Of a stretch of 51,838 nucleotides of DNA, positions 16,839-25,499 are shown one piece after another (position 1 is the stretch's first letter; each line of letters begins with the position of its first letter). Origin of the DNA: Nitrospirales bacterium (GTDB taxonomy: Bacteria > Nitrospirota > Nitrospiria > Nitrospirales > UBA8639); contig BQIU01000021.1 of assembly GCA_021603905.1 (NCBI GenBank), forward strand, positions 1-51,838, given 5' to 3'. The position numbers and the translations under genes are program-made. Below the pieces are notes generated by a model, which was given only the letters and a program-made list of their open reading frames with translations, had not been told where the DNA came from and made no database searches.

Positions 16839-18180
16839 CTGACGGCTCCCCACAAATTTATCCCTCATTGGTTTTGAGCAGTTGAGCTTGAAGGTCGGCG
16901 AAGGCGCTAACCATCTGCGCCTTCGTGATCACCTCGGCGGCTCGACGGAGCACGCATCGCCCAAGCGTGACCATCGAGAGCACCGCTTGCCTCCTTCTCG
17001 TATTCGACTGGTACCGGAACTGCCACTGCTGCTGAATGGCCACTTGTCCCACCAACCACAGTACGAAAAGCGCCAGGGCGCCAATGAGCAACAGAATGGC
17101 GAAGCGCTCTGCGATGCGGGTCTGACTGGCCGAGAAGCCCAGCCCGTAGCGTTGGCTTTTGAGGTCCCGAAAGGCTTCCTCAATCTGCATGCGGGTTCGG
17201 TAGATCGTGACAATCCGGGTAGCGGTTTGCGCCTGTAAGCTGGCGGAGGAGGCTAACAGCCACGGTTCACGAGCACGAACCGCCATCTTGCGGCTGGGCC
17301 AGCCCCGTCTAGGAGTGCCGAACACTGATTTGTGGACGCGCCCTTTGGGCACCTGCCTGACCACATGTAACACGCACCGGAGAGGATTGGATCGAACGAG
17401 CTGCACGGGCCCGAGCGTGGTGGGTCGCGTCGTCGCCTTTGCATACAAGGTCTTACAGGGTTGCCACGTGGTGGTCCCTTCTCGTTGCATCAGTGTGCGA
17501 TTGCGGATCCGCCCCACCCACTCCCATCCCACCTCTTCCACCAAACGGAACCAGGTCCCGCGAAAGCCGGCATCGGTCACGAGGATGGGACGCACGGTTG
17601 CCGGCAAGACTGCTCGCAGGTGGCGCAAGAAGGCCCGATGGACCCGTCGGTTGGTTAAGGACTTCCGAGGATGCACTTCTTCATAGATCGTGAGCGCTCG
17701 GCCGTGGACCGGAAGCGACGCCCGCAGAAGCTGCCACTGTTGATCTGAGGTCAGCGGCGACCAGTCGACGACGATGAGTGGTGCGGTCACCTTACCCAGG
17801 AGCCACTGAGTGAGTGCGGTATAGAGAGCCACCCGTTCCCCATGCAATTGGCTATTGCCCAGGAGCCGGTCCATCCGTTTGATATTATGCTTCACTAAAG
17901 CGGGACTGCGGAGCGCCCGCCCCAACTCAGTCAAGGTGAGGCGGGGATGATGGAGAAGGGCCTCGACGGCGCTCAGCAGCGCAGTCAAGCGCGTGGCATG
18001 GATCGTTGGACAGGTAGTTTGTAGATGGGTCCGCAAGAATCGAATGGCCGGCATGATCGCCTCCTTGGCAAAAGCGGGAGATGTCAAGAAGAAAACTCTA
18101 CGGCCATCTATACGCGATTCTTACTACAATGTACACCCTAAGTTATTGAAAGAGGATAAGAATTTATGGGGAGCCGTCAG
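16839..18180 (-). mobile_element. IS10-like insertion sequence (IS4 family), complete
   Basis: An element of 1342 bp. Its terminal inverted repeats are CTGACGGCTCCCCACAAATT on the left (16839-16858) and the same with one change (C to T at position 15) on the right, reading in from 18180. They resemble the IS10 end, which also starts CTGA and has TCCCC then AATT. A 9-bp direct repeat GGACATTCT flanks it. It holds one intact transposase gene on the minus strand. Its GC content is visibly higher than that of its neighbours, pointing to recent arrival. Confidence 0.93.
16858..18054 (-). CDS. IS4-family (IS10-like) transposase
   Basis: A 398-residue DDE transposase, close to the IS10 length of 402. 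The start ATG 18054 has AGGAGG five bases upstream; the frame is open to 18087. The catalytic residues are Asp97 (VVDWSPL), Asp161 (LVTDAGFRG) and Glu292 within the exact IS4 YREK signature Y-x2-R-x3-E-x6-K (Tyr285, Arg288, Glu292, Lys299, in YRTRMQIEEAFRDLK). The stop codon lies against the left terminal repeat. With all motifs and both ends intact, the element is probably still able to move. Confidence 0.95.
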   Translation of the reverse strand: MPAIRFLRTHLQTTCPTIHATRLTALLSAVEALLHHPRLTLTELGRALRSPALVKHNIKRMDRLLGNSQLHGERVALYTALTQWLLGKVTAPLIVVDWSPLTSDQQWQLLRASLPVHGRALTIYEEVHPRKSLTNRRVHRAFLRHLRAVLPATVRPILVTDAGFRGTWFRLVEEVGWEWVGRIRNRTLMQREGTTTWQPCKTLYAKATTRPTTLGPVQLVRSNPLRCVLHVVRQVPKGRVHKSVFGTPRRGWPSRKMAVRAREPWLLASSASLQAQTATRIVTIYRTRMQIEEAFRDLKSQRYGLGFSASQTRIAERFAILLLIGALALFVLWLVGQVAIQQQWQFRYQSNTRRRQAVLSMVTLGRCVLRRAAEVITKAQMVSAFADLQAQLLKTNEG

Positions 18181-18584
18181 GGACATTCTCCTTTTTTAGA
18201 GATGCAAGTCGAGGCTATTCGACAATAAACGTGTCAATCGAGGCCCACCGTTTGGTTACAGATGCGTAAACTAACGGATGGCGAGGTGATTGAACCTTCA
18301 GTTCTCATGAATCCTCGTGGACGATCCCGAAAGGAATCATTGGGGCGCATGCTTTAATGACAAAAAGGAGAATGTCCCCTTTTTCATGTTGTGTCACTCT
18401 ATTAGTTTGAATTTAGCTATTTCCCGTAGCTTGTTGCGCGTCATCGAACAAAGGGAAGCGTTTGAGAAGCCGAAGTCAATAGAAGTCAGATTTGATTAAT
18501 GCCGACCCTGCAGGTCAACATTCTTTTCGCTTGAGGTCAGTTAAGGAAAATACCAACGCTTCTGCTTATGTAGAATGAGACTTT
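18181..18584. other. Gap with IS target remnant and an inverted REP-like copy
   Basis: This 404-base gap has no convincing gene. Directly after the IS is the second half of its target (GGACATTCTCCTTTTTT). An inverted copy of the whole target lies at 18362-18384. Between them, a plus frame ending at TAA near 18356 reads TDGEVIEPSVLMNPRGRSRK, which could be the tail of a decayed gene. The target repeats resemble sequences found next to REP-associated transposases. Confidence 0.4.
18362..18384 (-). repeat. REP-like motif, inverted copy of the IS target site
   Basis: The reverse complement reads AAAAAGGGGACATTCTCC followed by TTTTT. The same sequence, in the opposite orientation, can be rebuilt across the IS by joining 16824-16838 to the bases after 18189. 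The IS therefore landed in one arm of an inverted pair about 165 bases apart. Confidence 0.6.
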
Positions 18585-20675
18585 TTAGGCATCTAAGATC
18601 CAGGTGAGTCCACCCATGAACATTCTGGGTGTTCCGGGGACAAAGTGAATATCGGAGATGCCTGCGTTTGGTTCGCCGGGAAGACGAGATTCATACAGAA
18701 ATTGTGCTTGGCGCCATTTGGTATTGGTGAGATTGCGGATGCTGAAAAATGCTTCGAGCCGTCCGGTCGGAGGAGAGACCGGTATCTTGTAGCGAAGAAC
18801 CAGGTCAAAGACGGTGAATGGTTCTAATAGCACGTTTCGTTCTTCAGATGCAGCGCGGCTGCCTACGGTCAGCATTTGAAGGGTGCCTGAAAGTCCAAAC
18901 GGGAAACGCGTGGTGATTGATGAGAAGGCGCTCAACTCGGGTGCCAACGGAACGGGGTTGCCCGTATTACGAAATTCGGCATTTGTGTAGGTGAGATCTC
19001 CTCTCCACGTCAGCCATTCGACAGGGTTAAGTCGTACGCTCAATTCAGTACCTAGGCGACGGGTTTTACCACGCGGTTCGGTCGTTCCTTCATCTCCTAC
19101 AAACACCAATTCTGACTGAAGGTCCAATAACCAGAACGAGACGAGAACATCTGCCCAGGACCAGGGTTGGCTGCGAATACCCAACTCATAGCCGATGGCT
19201 CTAGGTAGAGTTGTTGCTGAAGTGTTCATGACGGCATCTCGGGCGTCATTACTATGAAATCCTGTTCCGACGTTGAGAAAGAATTCGGTGCGAGCCCAAG
19301 GTCCAAGAATTAGATTGGCTTTTCCGCTGGCAATGGCATCCGAAGCCGTTCCGTCTGGGGTGATGGTGCATCCTGGTCCGCAACGGTCATCAACATGATA
19401 GGTGAAGACGTCGACCCGGCCACCTCCGACAAATCGCAGCCAGGGCAGGAATTGAAGATCAAGTTTGAGATACGGTGAATACGAAGCTTCAAAGATGTCT
19501 GATGCTTGAGTGATCGCGAGAGAGTTTCGTTTTTGCTGGGTTCCAAGACGAATGCGGGCCTTATCGAACCGGGTTTGAAGTCCCGCTGTCATCAGGCCTT
19601 CGTGATTGAATAATCGGAGCGTTTGACGATATCCAAAATCGCCTCCCGTTAACCATCGCCGGTCGGTCTGTTCAATGCCATCACCATTGACTGGATTGTT
19701 GAGAAAAAACGTGAAATTGGTAAACAACGAAAGGTAATAATATTGAGCCCACAGTTTGGCGAATGCGGTTCCTCCGCTGGGAAGGTCGTAATGGTAATCG
19801 AGCTGACCGGTGCTTCGGATTGATTCGCCTCCCTCGGAAGGGTCAAGGGAACTGAATCGATCCAATCGGCTGGCTTCCACTTCACGAAGGGGGATCTGGC
19901 CTGAGCCGTTCCACCGTCCATAATGTTGGGTGAAGGTCACGCTGAGTTGGGATGCCGCGGAGGGCTCCAACGTGATTTTCGCCAGTCCGTTGTAGCGTGT
20001 ATTACGATTGTTGAAATCGTATGGGCCATCGGTGTAATAAAATTCTCCGGCAACAAGCGTACGGAATTGTTCTTGAAACGGAGAGGTCATAAAATAGTAG
20101 CGTTGCGTATTGAAACTTCCTCCCGCAGCCTGAAGGACGGTTTCAGGAACTGACTGACGAGTGACGTAATTGGCGGCGCCGGCAGTGGCAAAATCACCAT
20201 ATTCTACATGGTAGGGTCCTTTTTTTACGGTAATTTCCTCCACAGTTTCCGGAATAATGAAATTAATGTCTGCATAGCCTTGACCATGAGCGTGACTGCG
20301 CATATTAATGGGCATGCCATCCATATGAAGGGCTAAGTCTCTGCCGTGATCAGCGTCAAATCCGCGTAAAAGAAACTGATCGGCCTTTCCCGCTCCACCG
20401 GAATGTTCCAATGTAATGAGACCGGGAGCCAGGCGGAGCAAATCGGCCGGTCGCCCTTGAGGTTGAAGCAGGATTTCCTCATTCAAAATGATGCGTTGCG
20501 ACGACGCGGCGATAGGTCGTTTTCCTTCAACGATGATCTCGGGAAGCGTGTCCACTTCTTCGGGTGAATGTCCCAGGCAGGGAGTGGCCAGAAAGACCAT
20601 GAAAGAAAGGGAAAAAAATGTCGGTCTAAGGAAAAGGATGGAGGCGGGAATGGCAATGTGCATGCACTGTTTCAA
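18585..20675 (-). CDS. TonB-dependent outer-membrane receptor, possibly for nickel
   Basis: A 696-residue receptor. A signal peptide ends near TPCLG, and a TonB-box-like LPEIIVEGKR follows. The plug domain (about 55-170) shows LLRLAPGLI, QFLLRGFDADHGRD, VDxIxVxKGP-like EEITVKKGPYHVEYGDF and AGAANYVT. The rest is a 22-strand-type barrel ending in FMGGLTWILDA. A histidine-rich loop (MRSHAHGQGYAD) lies in the plug. The gene is directly downstream of nikR on the same strand, so nickel uptake under NikR control is the most economical reading; the substrate itself is not visible in the sequence. Confidence 0.9.
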   Translation of the reverse strand: MKQCMHIAIPASILFLRPTFFSLSFMVFLATPCLGHSPEEVDTLPEIIVEGKRPIAASSQRIILNEEILLQPQGRPADLLRLAPGLITLEHSGGAGKADQFLLRGFDADHGRDLALHMDGMPINMRSHAHGQGYADINFIIPETVEEITVKKGPYHVEYGDFATAGAANYVTRQSVPETVLQAAGGSFNTQRYYFMTSPFQEQFRTLVAGEFYYTDGPYDFNNRNTRYNGLAKITLEPSAASQLSVTFTQHYGRWNGSGQIPLREVEASRLDRFSSLDPSEGGESIRSTGQLDYHYDLPSGGTAFAKLWAQYYYLSLFTNFTFFLNNPVNGDGIEQTDRRWLTGGDFGYRQTLRLFNHEGLMTAGLQTRFDKARIRLGTQQKRNSLAITQASDIFEASYSPYLKLDLQFLPWLRFVGGGRVDVFTYHVDDRCGPGCTITPDGTASDAIASGKANLILGPWARTEFFLNVGTGFHSNDARDAVMNTSATTLPRAIGYELGIRSQPWSWADVLVSFWLLDLQSELVFVGDEGTTEPRGKTRRLGTELSVRLNPVEWLTWRGDLTYTNAEFRNTGNPVPLAPELSAFSSITTRFPFGLSGTLQMLTVGSRAASEERNVLLEPFTVFDLVLRYKIPVSPPTGRLEAFFSIRNLTNTKWRQAQFLYESRLPGEPNAGISDIHFVPGTPRMFMGGLTWILDA

Positions 20676-20700
20676 AGACGGTGTTGCGAGAGAATATATG

Positions 20701-20727
20701 ATGACACGAAAAAATAATTCGTAGCAC
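20701..20727. promoter_or_regulatory. Possible NikR operator upstream of the TonB receptor gene
   Basis: On the minus strand GTGCTAC, 13 bases, then GTGTCAT lies 26-52 bases before the receptor start. The half-site and spacing resemble the Geobacter-type NikR site GTGTTAC-N13-GTAACAC, but the second half fits at only four of seven positions. A related string, CAC then an A-run and ATAAT then AGCA, lies before nikR at 21274-21300. Confidence 0.3.
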
Positions 20728-20838
20728 TAACTGATGCAGGTGTCAATTAAAAAATGCTGAATAGATCGGCTCCCTGACTAGGCATGAGTAGAGAAAATAC
20801 GGAGGGTAAATGGTGCAGAGATAGGATCGGGCAGGTTA

Positions 20839-21255
20839 TTAGTGGAGTTTCTCTCCCGTTGTCGTCATTGTTAGTTTTCCATGAATCACGCCCTTTGTGC
20901 TGATTAACACGTTGGCTAATGTTTGGACCTTTTGGCTTTTCCCTCGAACGATGATGACTTCCAGGCAATGGTGATGATCCAAATGCACATGGGTATTGGA
21001 AATGATCAGAGACCCGAATTGGTGTTGAGCATCAGTGAGTTGACGAGCCAGGTCTGGTTTATGATGATCGTAGATTAGCGTGATGGTTCCAACGGTTTCC
21101 CGGTTGTCGCTCCACTCTTGTCCGACTAGTTCATCACGGATGAGATCCCTGATGGCTTCGGATCGATTGGGATATTGTTTGTGCTCGATGTGTTTATCAA
21201 AGGCTTTGAGTAGTTGCTGTTCTAAAGAGACGCCAAAGCGGACGAGTTTGTTCAT
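20839..21255 (-). CDS. nikR: Nickel-responsive regulator NikR
   Basis: A 138-residue ribbon-helix-helix regulator of normal length. Residues 1-45 are the DNA-binding part (VRFGVSLEQQLLKAFD, PNRSEAIRDLIRDEL). The ACT-like nickel domain keeps all four high-affinity ligands with exact spacing: His78, His89, His91 and Cys97 (NTHVHLDHHHCLEV). Nickel binding triggers operator binding and repression of uptake genes. ATG 21255 was chosen because family members start MxxxxRFGVS; the frame is open eight codons further. The TonB-receptor gene follows 163 bases downstream and is the likely target. Nickel is needed by urease and hydrogenase, neither of which is in this window. Confidence 0.95.
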   Translation of the reverse strand: MNKLVRFGVSLEQQLLKAFDKHIEHKQYPNRSEAIRDLIRDELVGQEWSDNRETVGTITLIYDHHKPDLARQLTDAQHQFGSLIISNTHVHLDHHHCLEVIIVRGKSQKVQTLANVLISTKGVIHGKLTMTTTGEKLH

Positions 21256-21604
21256 AGAGAAAATTTCCAGATAGTACACTCAAAAAAATAATGGGAAGCA
21301 AATTGTCTTATGACCTCAGGATGAAACGTAAAACGTAAGACCTTTAGATGCATGATCTGCCTATCTTATCGTAATTCCTCTGGGTAGGCTATTATTGACG
21401 GGTATCGCTCAAATTTCTAACGATAATAGATAAAGCGCAAAAAGGTTCAGGAGTCTTTTCTTACTTAGCATTTCATAGAGGGGTCAGACTCGACTATTTG
21501 GCTGGTCTCTATTGGTAAATAGTGAGCTTGGGTAAGGGGGTTCCAATTAAGATTCTTCCCAAAAGACTGTTCATCTTAGGAGTATGTCAGCTATTTGGGG
21601 CTGG
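21256..21604. other. Gap between the ends of an exported-protein gene and the nikR promoter
   Basis: No gene is seen in about 350 bases. The nikR promoter must lie near 21260-21350, where a CAC-A-run-ATAAT string (21274-21300) resembles the one before the TonB-receptor gene. GGGGTCAGACT at 21480-21490 is an inverted copy of the motif at 6521. Confidence 0.4.
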
Positions 21605-22453
21605 TTACGGATTGATTAACCCAGCTTCTATGAAATCTTGGCGGGTGGCGCCAGGGGACAGGTTTGAGGAGAACACGGTTTGCAGAGCCTTCATGTCCAG
21701 TTCTGTGAGTCGGCCGCTACTCTGCCCGGAGTAGACTCCTTCGCCGTCACTCATCAAAGAATATTCCGGGCCGCCAATTCCATTTGCCAGAATGTGACAC
21801 ATCCCTAAAATGCCATGTCCGATTACGTCATGGGCATAGGCCTGCGGAGTTTGATTATCTGGTTGGACCGCTCGGCTGGATTTTAAGATGCCAGGTTTCT
21901 GCCATTCATGATGAGTACATCCTTCGTTTGATACACAACCAAAGAGGGTTGGGCTTGGGTGTGTCATAGAGATGACTTGGAAGGCGTTGGCGGGTGGTTC
22001 TGACTCCTCAGTGATCTGAAAGGATACGGTAATCGCCCCATGCGTGGCTTGGGACACTTGCTTGAGTGTTGAGCGGATTTGGTCGCGTTTCTCATTTGAC
22101 ACTGTCGTAGAGACTATGATGGTAATGTGGCTCCCGCGAGGAAATCCGGTCCATCGTTGATAGGCTGGACAGGTGTTGGCTCCCAATGGACCCGTTCCGA
22201 AAAATAAGGCTTCTATCACCTCGCGGTCTCGGTTCTGTAGCTGGGCTTGGGCCCAAAGCGTGGATGATCCCACAATAAGGAAGAAGCTGACAGCGATCAG
22301 GCTTACGATTTTTTTGAGGACTATAGCGAATCCAAATACGTTCCAAGCAGGAAAATACCACCAACTCCGTGCGGTATCATGTTTCAACGAGCGGAAGTTA
22401 TAGCCGTTCCTTTTACCGTTTGCTTGTACGACATGGGTGGTTGCGCTGTGCAC
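21605..22453 (-). CDS. Exported protein with a possible metal-binding motif; start region overlaps a repeat
   Basis: The certain part begins at about LKKIVSLIAVSFFLIVG (near 22318), a good signal peptide ending in LWAQA. The mature part of about 210 residues holds several cysteines and the string AHDVIGHGILGMCHI, which resembles the zinc site of small metalloproteases (HExGHxxGxxH) with Asp for Glu and shifted spacing. I do not recognise the family. No ATG, GTG or TTG lies at the signal peptide: the frame runs upstream through the dispersed repeat at 22321-22403 to a GTG at 22453. The native start was probably disturbed by the repeat. Confidence 0.6.
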   Translation of the reverse strand: MHSATTHVVQANGKRNGYNFRSLKHDTARSWWYFPAWNVFGFAIVLKKIVSLIAVSFFLIVGSSTLWAQAQLQNRDREVIEALFFGTGPLGANTCPAYQRWTGFPRGSHITIIVSTTVSNEKRDQIRSTLKQVSQATHGAITVSFQITEESEPPANAFQVISMTHPSPTLFGCVSNEGCTHHEWQKPGILKSSRAVQPDNQTPQAYAHDVIGHGILGMCHILANGIGGPEYSLMSDGEGVYSGQSSGRLTELDMKALQTVFSSNLSPGATRQDFIEAGLINP

Positions 22454-22509
22454 GTGATCTCAATTCGGCTTAGAGTTATACGGTTACGCTATAATTGAAG
22501 CGGTTATAG
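22321..22509 (+). repeat. Dispersed element, copy B (CTATAG to CTATAG, 189 bp)
   Basis: It begins CTATAGCGAATCCAAATACG and ends GCTATAATTGAAGCGGTTATAG. The first 80-odd bases are homologous to copy A at 15548-15643 (opposite orientation), and both ends match copy C at 6120-6389. The ends are imperfect inverted repeats (10 of 15). It covers the upstream part of the minus-strand exported-protein frame. Confidence 0.6.
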
Positions 22510-22580
22510 GCATCGTGGATTGTATGATTTCGCCATACTCGTAGGGGGAGTTTGATGTTACCGCATGAGTTTTTTTAATG

Positions 22581-23687
22581 TTAGGGTTCTTCTCGCGGAA
22601 CGAGTCCCAAGCCTGCGGAATGCCAGGGCAGGAGACGTGAGCCTTGGTATGAATATCCGCCAGGTTGGAGTGGATCGTCTGCCATCAGCAGTGGCGTGTC
22701 TAGATCTAAGATTGTGATCCCACCCAATCCAAGCACGAGCGAAAAAGAACAGCCCATGGCAATCCGTGTTTCGATCATGCCGCCGATCATCAGTGGCACA
22801 TTGTTGGCGCGACAGAGGGACACGATTTCAACCGTGGGGAGCAGACCGCTTTTGGTGATTTTCAGATTGATCAGATCAGCGGCTCGCTCTTTGATGATGC
22901 GGCGGGCATCTTCAACAGTGAACACCGATTCGTCTGCGGCAATCGGAATCGATGTTTGCTTGGTAAGGTCTGCCATTCCGGCAAGGTCGTGTCGGTCGAT
23001 GGGTTGTTCGAAGGCTATGACCTTGGCATGAAGACTTTCCAGTTTTTGGGCAACTTGTCGTGCCTCTTCGACTGAATAGCCTTGATTGGCATCGACGATT
23101 AGTGAGATATCCTCGAATGCGTTGTCGAAAACCGAGAGTGTTTCAATATCGTCTTCAATCTTTTCTCCAACTTTCAGTTTGAAGATGCGAAATCCCTGCT
23201 GATACCAGTTACGTGCCATCGTAACGGATTCTGATGCGGCTCGTATTGGTATGGTGACATCCGTTTCATACTCTTTAACTGCGGTCCCACCCCACAGTGC
23301 CCACAAGGGTATGCCTATTTCCCGGCACAAGGCGTCAACCATCGCCGTTTCCAAGCCACAACGTACGGATGGGTGGTGAGTGAGGGATGTTTCGAGTTGA
23401 GTCGAAATTGCACGATATTCCAGAACATCTTTTCCTATGAGCTCGTTGATCATGGATCTTGCCATGGTGAGGCAATTTTCTTGGGTCTCACTTGTCAGTG
23501 CAGGGAACGGGGAAATTTCTCCATACCCATGTGTCCCCGTCGTCAGCGTAATTCTGACAAAAATGTTCTCGGCCACCGTCATTTCGCCCTTGGAGATCGT
23601 GAATGCCTCCGTAATTGAAATGTTGACGGGCCAAACCTGGATGTTCTTAATTCTGGTTTTGGCAGTCTTGCTCATGTTGGGTTTCAT
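22581..23687 (-). CDS. Dipeptide epimerase-like enzyme, enolase superfamily
   Basis: A 368-residue protein of the muconate-lactonising/mandelate-racemase group. The N-terminal capping domain is followed by a TIM barrel with the full catalytic set: FKLKVG (the KxK base), metal ligands Asp in VDANQGY, Glu in FEQPI and Asp in AADES, and the second lysine in LINLKITKSG. This pattern is that of L-Ala-D/L-Glu epimerases, which recycle murein peptides. GGMIETRIAMG and the DLDTPLL end also fit. ATG 23687 (MKPN) is the probable start; ATG 23675 is an alternative and the frame is open to 23753. Substrate specificity is not settled by sequence. Confidence 0.87.
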   Translation of the reverse strand: MKPNMSKTAKTRIKNIQVWPVNISITEAFTISKGEMTVAENIFVRITLTTGTHGYGEISPFPALTSETQENCLTMARSMINELIGKDVLEYRAISTQLETSLTHHPSVRCGLETAMVDALCREIGIPLWALWGGTAVKEYETDVTIPIRAASESVTMARNWYQQGFRIFKLKVGEKIEDDIETLSVFDNAFEDISLIVDANQGYSVEEARQVAQKLESLHAKVIAFEQPIDRHDLAGMADLTKQTSIPIAADESVFTVEDARRIIKERAADLINLKITKSGLLPTVEIVSLCRANNVPLMIGGMIETRIAMGCSFSLVLGLGGITILDLDTPLLMADDPLQPGGYSYQGSRLLPWHSAGLGLVPREEP

Positions 23688-23844
23688 TGCTTTTGGGCAA
23701 TTGCAAAGGCGGTATGAGTATCTTGACAGAGGAAGACTGGAAGCGCTACTCAAAGGTATATTATTATACTTCTAGGGCGTTTGATGCATTGATTCCTGCG
23801 GCAATCGCCCTATTATTTCTCCTGTTTTGTATGGAGGTTACGAC

Positions 23845-24195
23845 ATGAAAGTAGTTGCTCTTTTCCTTCTTGTAGGATTTACCCTGAGTGGGTGTTTCAC
23901 TCTGACTCCAGGTGAAAAAGCGTACAATGCGTGTTTGGAGACCGTGCCTGAAGATATTAATCAGGCCGCAGAAGGCGAAAGTGATATGTACCAGGAACGG
24001 ACCCAAACGGCTCTCATCAAAGATAGTCCCGAATCTTCTCCAGAGATTACTGCGGGTCAGCCTCGCTGTTCCTCGTCTTGTCAATCCGCGCGTGAAGAAC
24101 AACATCGAATCGTATCTGAATGTTATTTGCAGTGGCAGAAGATACATCATCCAGTGTCAGCAGAGATGGAGCCGGTGCCTGACAATCAGAAATAG
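23845..24195 (+). CDS. Small lipoprotein of unknown function
   Basis: A 116-residue product whose ATG follows GGAGG (23833-23837) at seven bases. The lipobox is TLSGC, so the mature protein is probably anchored at Cys17. The mature part is polar and contains further cysteines ([23 protein letters not shown]), possibly paired as disulphides. I do not recognise the family. It is divergent from the epimerase gene and 95 bases before the dehydratase gene. Confidence 0.7.
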   Translation: MKVVALFLLVGFTLSGCFTLTPGEKAYNACLETVPEDINQAAEGESDMYQERTQTALIKDSPESSPEITAGQPRCSSSCQSAREEQHRIVSECYLQWQKIHHPVSAEMEPVPDNQK

Positions 24196-24290
24196 CTTGT
24201 TGGTTTGTCAATTGTTGTCGGTATGACTCGTGTAGCGTTGTCGACGATGTAATCGTTTGTAGTAAAAAAATCTTAATAAGGAGAAGGGAT

Positions 24291-24581
24291 ATGGCATTAA
24301 CCAAGCTTTCCTCACATGAAATAGATAACAAACTCACTGAGCTTTCTGGTTGGGAGCTTCAAGATAGTAAATTGCATAGGGAATTTAAGTTCGCAGATTT
24401 TGTGGAAGCCTTTGGATTTATGTCGCGTGTGGCGCTGCTTGCCGAATCTGCGGGGCATCACCCTGAATGGTTTAATGTCTACAACACGGTCAAAATTGAT
24501 CTGGCCACGCATGACGTTGGCGGCATTAGTGAGGCAGATTTTGCTCTTGCTCAAAAAATTAATCGACTGTGTGGAAAGTGA
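24291..24581 (+). CDS. phhB: Pterin-4-alpha-carbinolamine dehydratase
   Basis: A 96-residue protein of standard length. It dehydrates 4a-hydroxytetrahydrobiopterin in pterin recycling. The conserved active-site string [20 protein letters not shown] and the later THDVGGIS with its Asp are intact. GGAGAAGGG precedes the ATG. No pterin-dependent hydroxylase is visible nearby; stand-alone PCD-like proteins also support molybdopterin use, which would suit an organism with molybdenum enzymes, but that is inference. Confidence 0.93.
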   Translation: MALTKLSSHEIDNKLTELSGWELQDSKLHREFKFADFVEAFGFMSRVALLAESAGHHPEWFNVYNTVKIDLATHDVGGISEADFALAQKINRLCGK

Positions 24582-24766
24582 AGCTCAAACACTGAGACTT
24601 CGACGCATACCTAGAAGAGAGTAAAGGGGCAGTATACTTTTTATTTATTCCGATCATTCTCCCGTTGTATGTTGACGGCTTAAGAGTAAACGCTCTTCCT
24701 GTGTGGTACCCAATTCACCCAGCAGTTCACGATATTCAATAGCTCTGAGATCTGAGACGATCACAT

Positions 24767-25258
24767 ATGTATTACTTTGCCTATGGCTCAAATATGTCGA
24801 CGAGACGGCTTCAACATCGATTGCCGTCGGCGTCTGTCGTGTGCGTCGCCAGTCTCCCTGAGCATAAACTGATGTTTCACAAAAAGAGTCAAGACGGTTC
24901 GGCAAAGTGTGATGTCATGCATTCAGGAAACTCTAACAATGTCGTCTTCGGCGTGGCGTATGAGATTTACGAATTAGAAAAAGAAAAATTAGACACGATA
25001 GAGGAACGAGGCCACGGCTATGAAGCCAAAATGGTCAAGGTGCATACGTTTCAAGGAACACAGCTTGAAGCGATGACATACTACGCGATGAATATTGATG
25101 CAACACTACAGCCCTATCATTGGTACAAAGAACATGTTCTCCGCGGAGCACGAGAGCATCATCTTCCCTCAGCCTATATACAGTCTCTCGAGCGCGTGAT
25201 GTCTATTCCCGATACCAATCAAGAGCGGCATATACGAGAATTGCACATTTATCGTTAA
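24767..25258 (+). CDS. Gamma-glutamylcyclotransferase-like protein
   Basis: A 163-residue member of the GGCT/AIG2 family. The substrate-binding YGSN motif is at YYFAYGSNM (residues 2-10), and the probable catalytic Glu is in DTIEERGHGYE. LEAMTYYAMN and HLPSAYIQSLERV are also typical. Family enzymes release 5-oxoproline from gamma-glutamyl amino acids or peptides. The ATG is the natural family start, although no strong ribosome-binding site is seen. It stands alone. Confidence 0.88.
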   Translation: MYYFAYGSNMSTRRLQHRLPSASVVCVASLPEHKLMFHKKSQDGSAKCDVMHSGNSNNVVFGVAYEIYELEKEKLDTIEERGHGYEAKMVKVHTFQGTQLEAMTYYAMNIDATLQPYHWYKEHVLRGAREHHLPSAYIQSLERVMSIPDTNQERHIRELHIYR

Positions 25259-25499
25259 CTCGTATTAGGGTAAGGACTAAAAGTCGTGGTATAACAGGAA
25301 ACGGTTTCGATATACTTCTGTCTTTGTTCAACGTCTTTCCTATCAAAAAGCCAAATTCAAGGGCTTACTCGTCAATGCACGTGGTAAAAGTTTTGTGACT
25401 CAACGATAGCGTAACAGGAAACTTTATGTTTCACATTCAGGAGTCCACTTCGTCGAGTTCCTAGTCAGAAAGTCTTTGGCCTCTAACAAGGAGGGCAAC

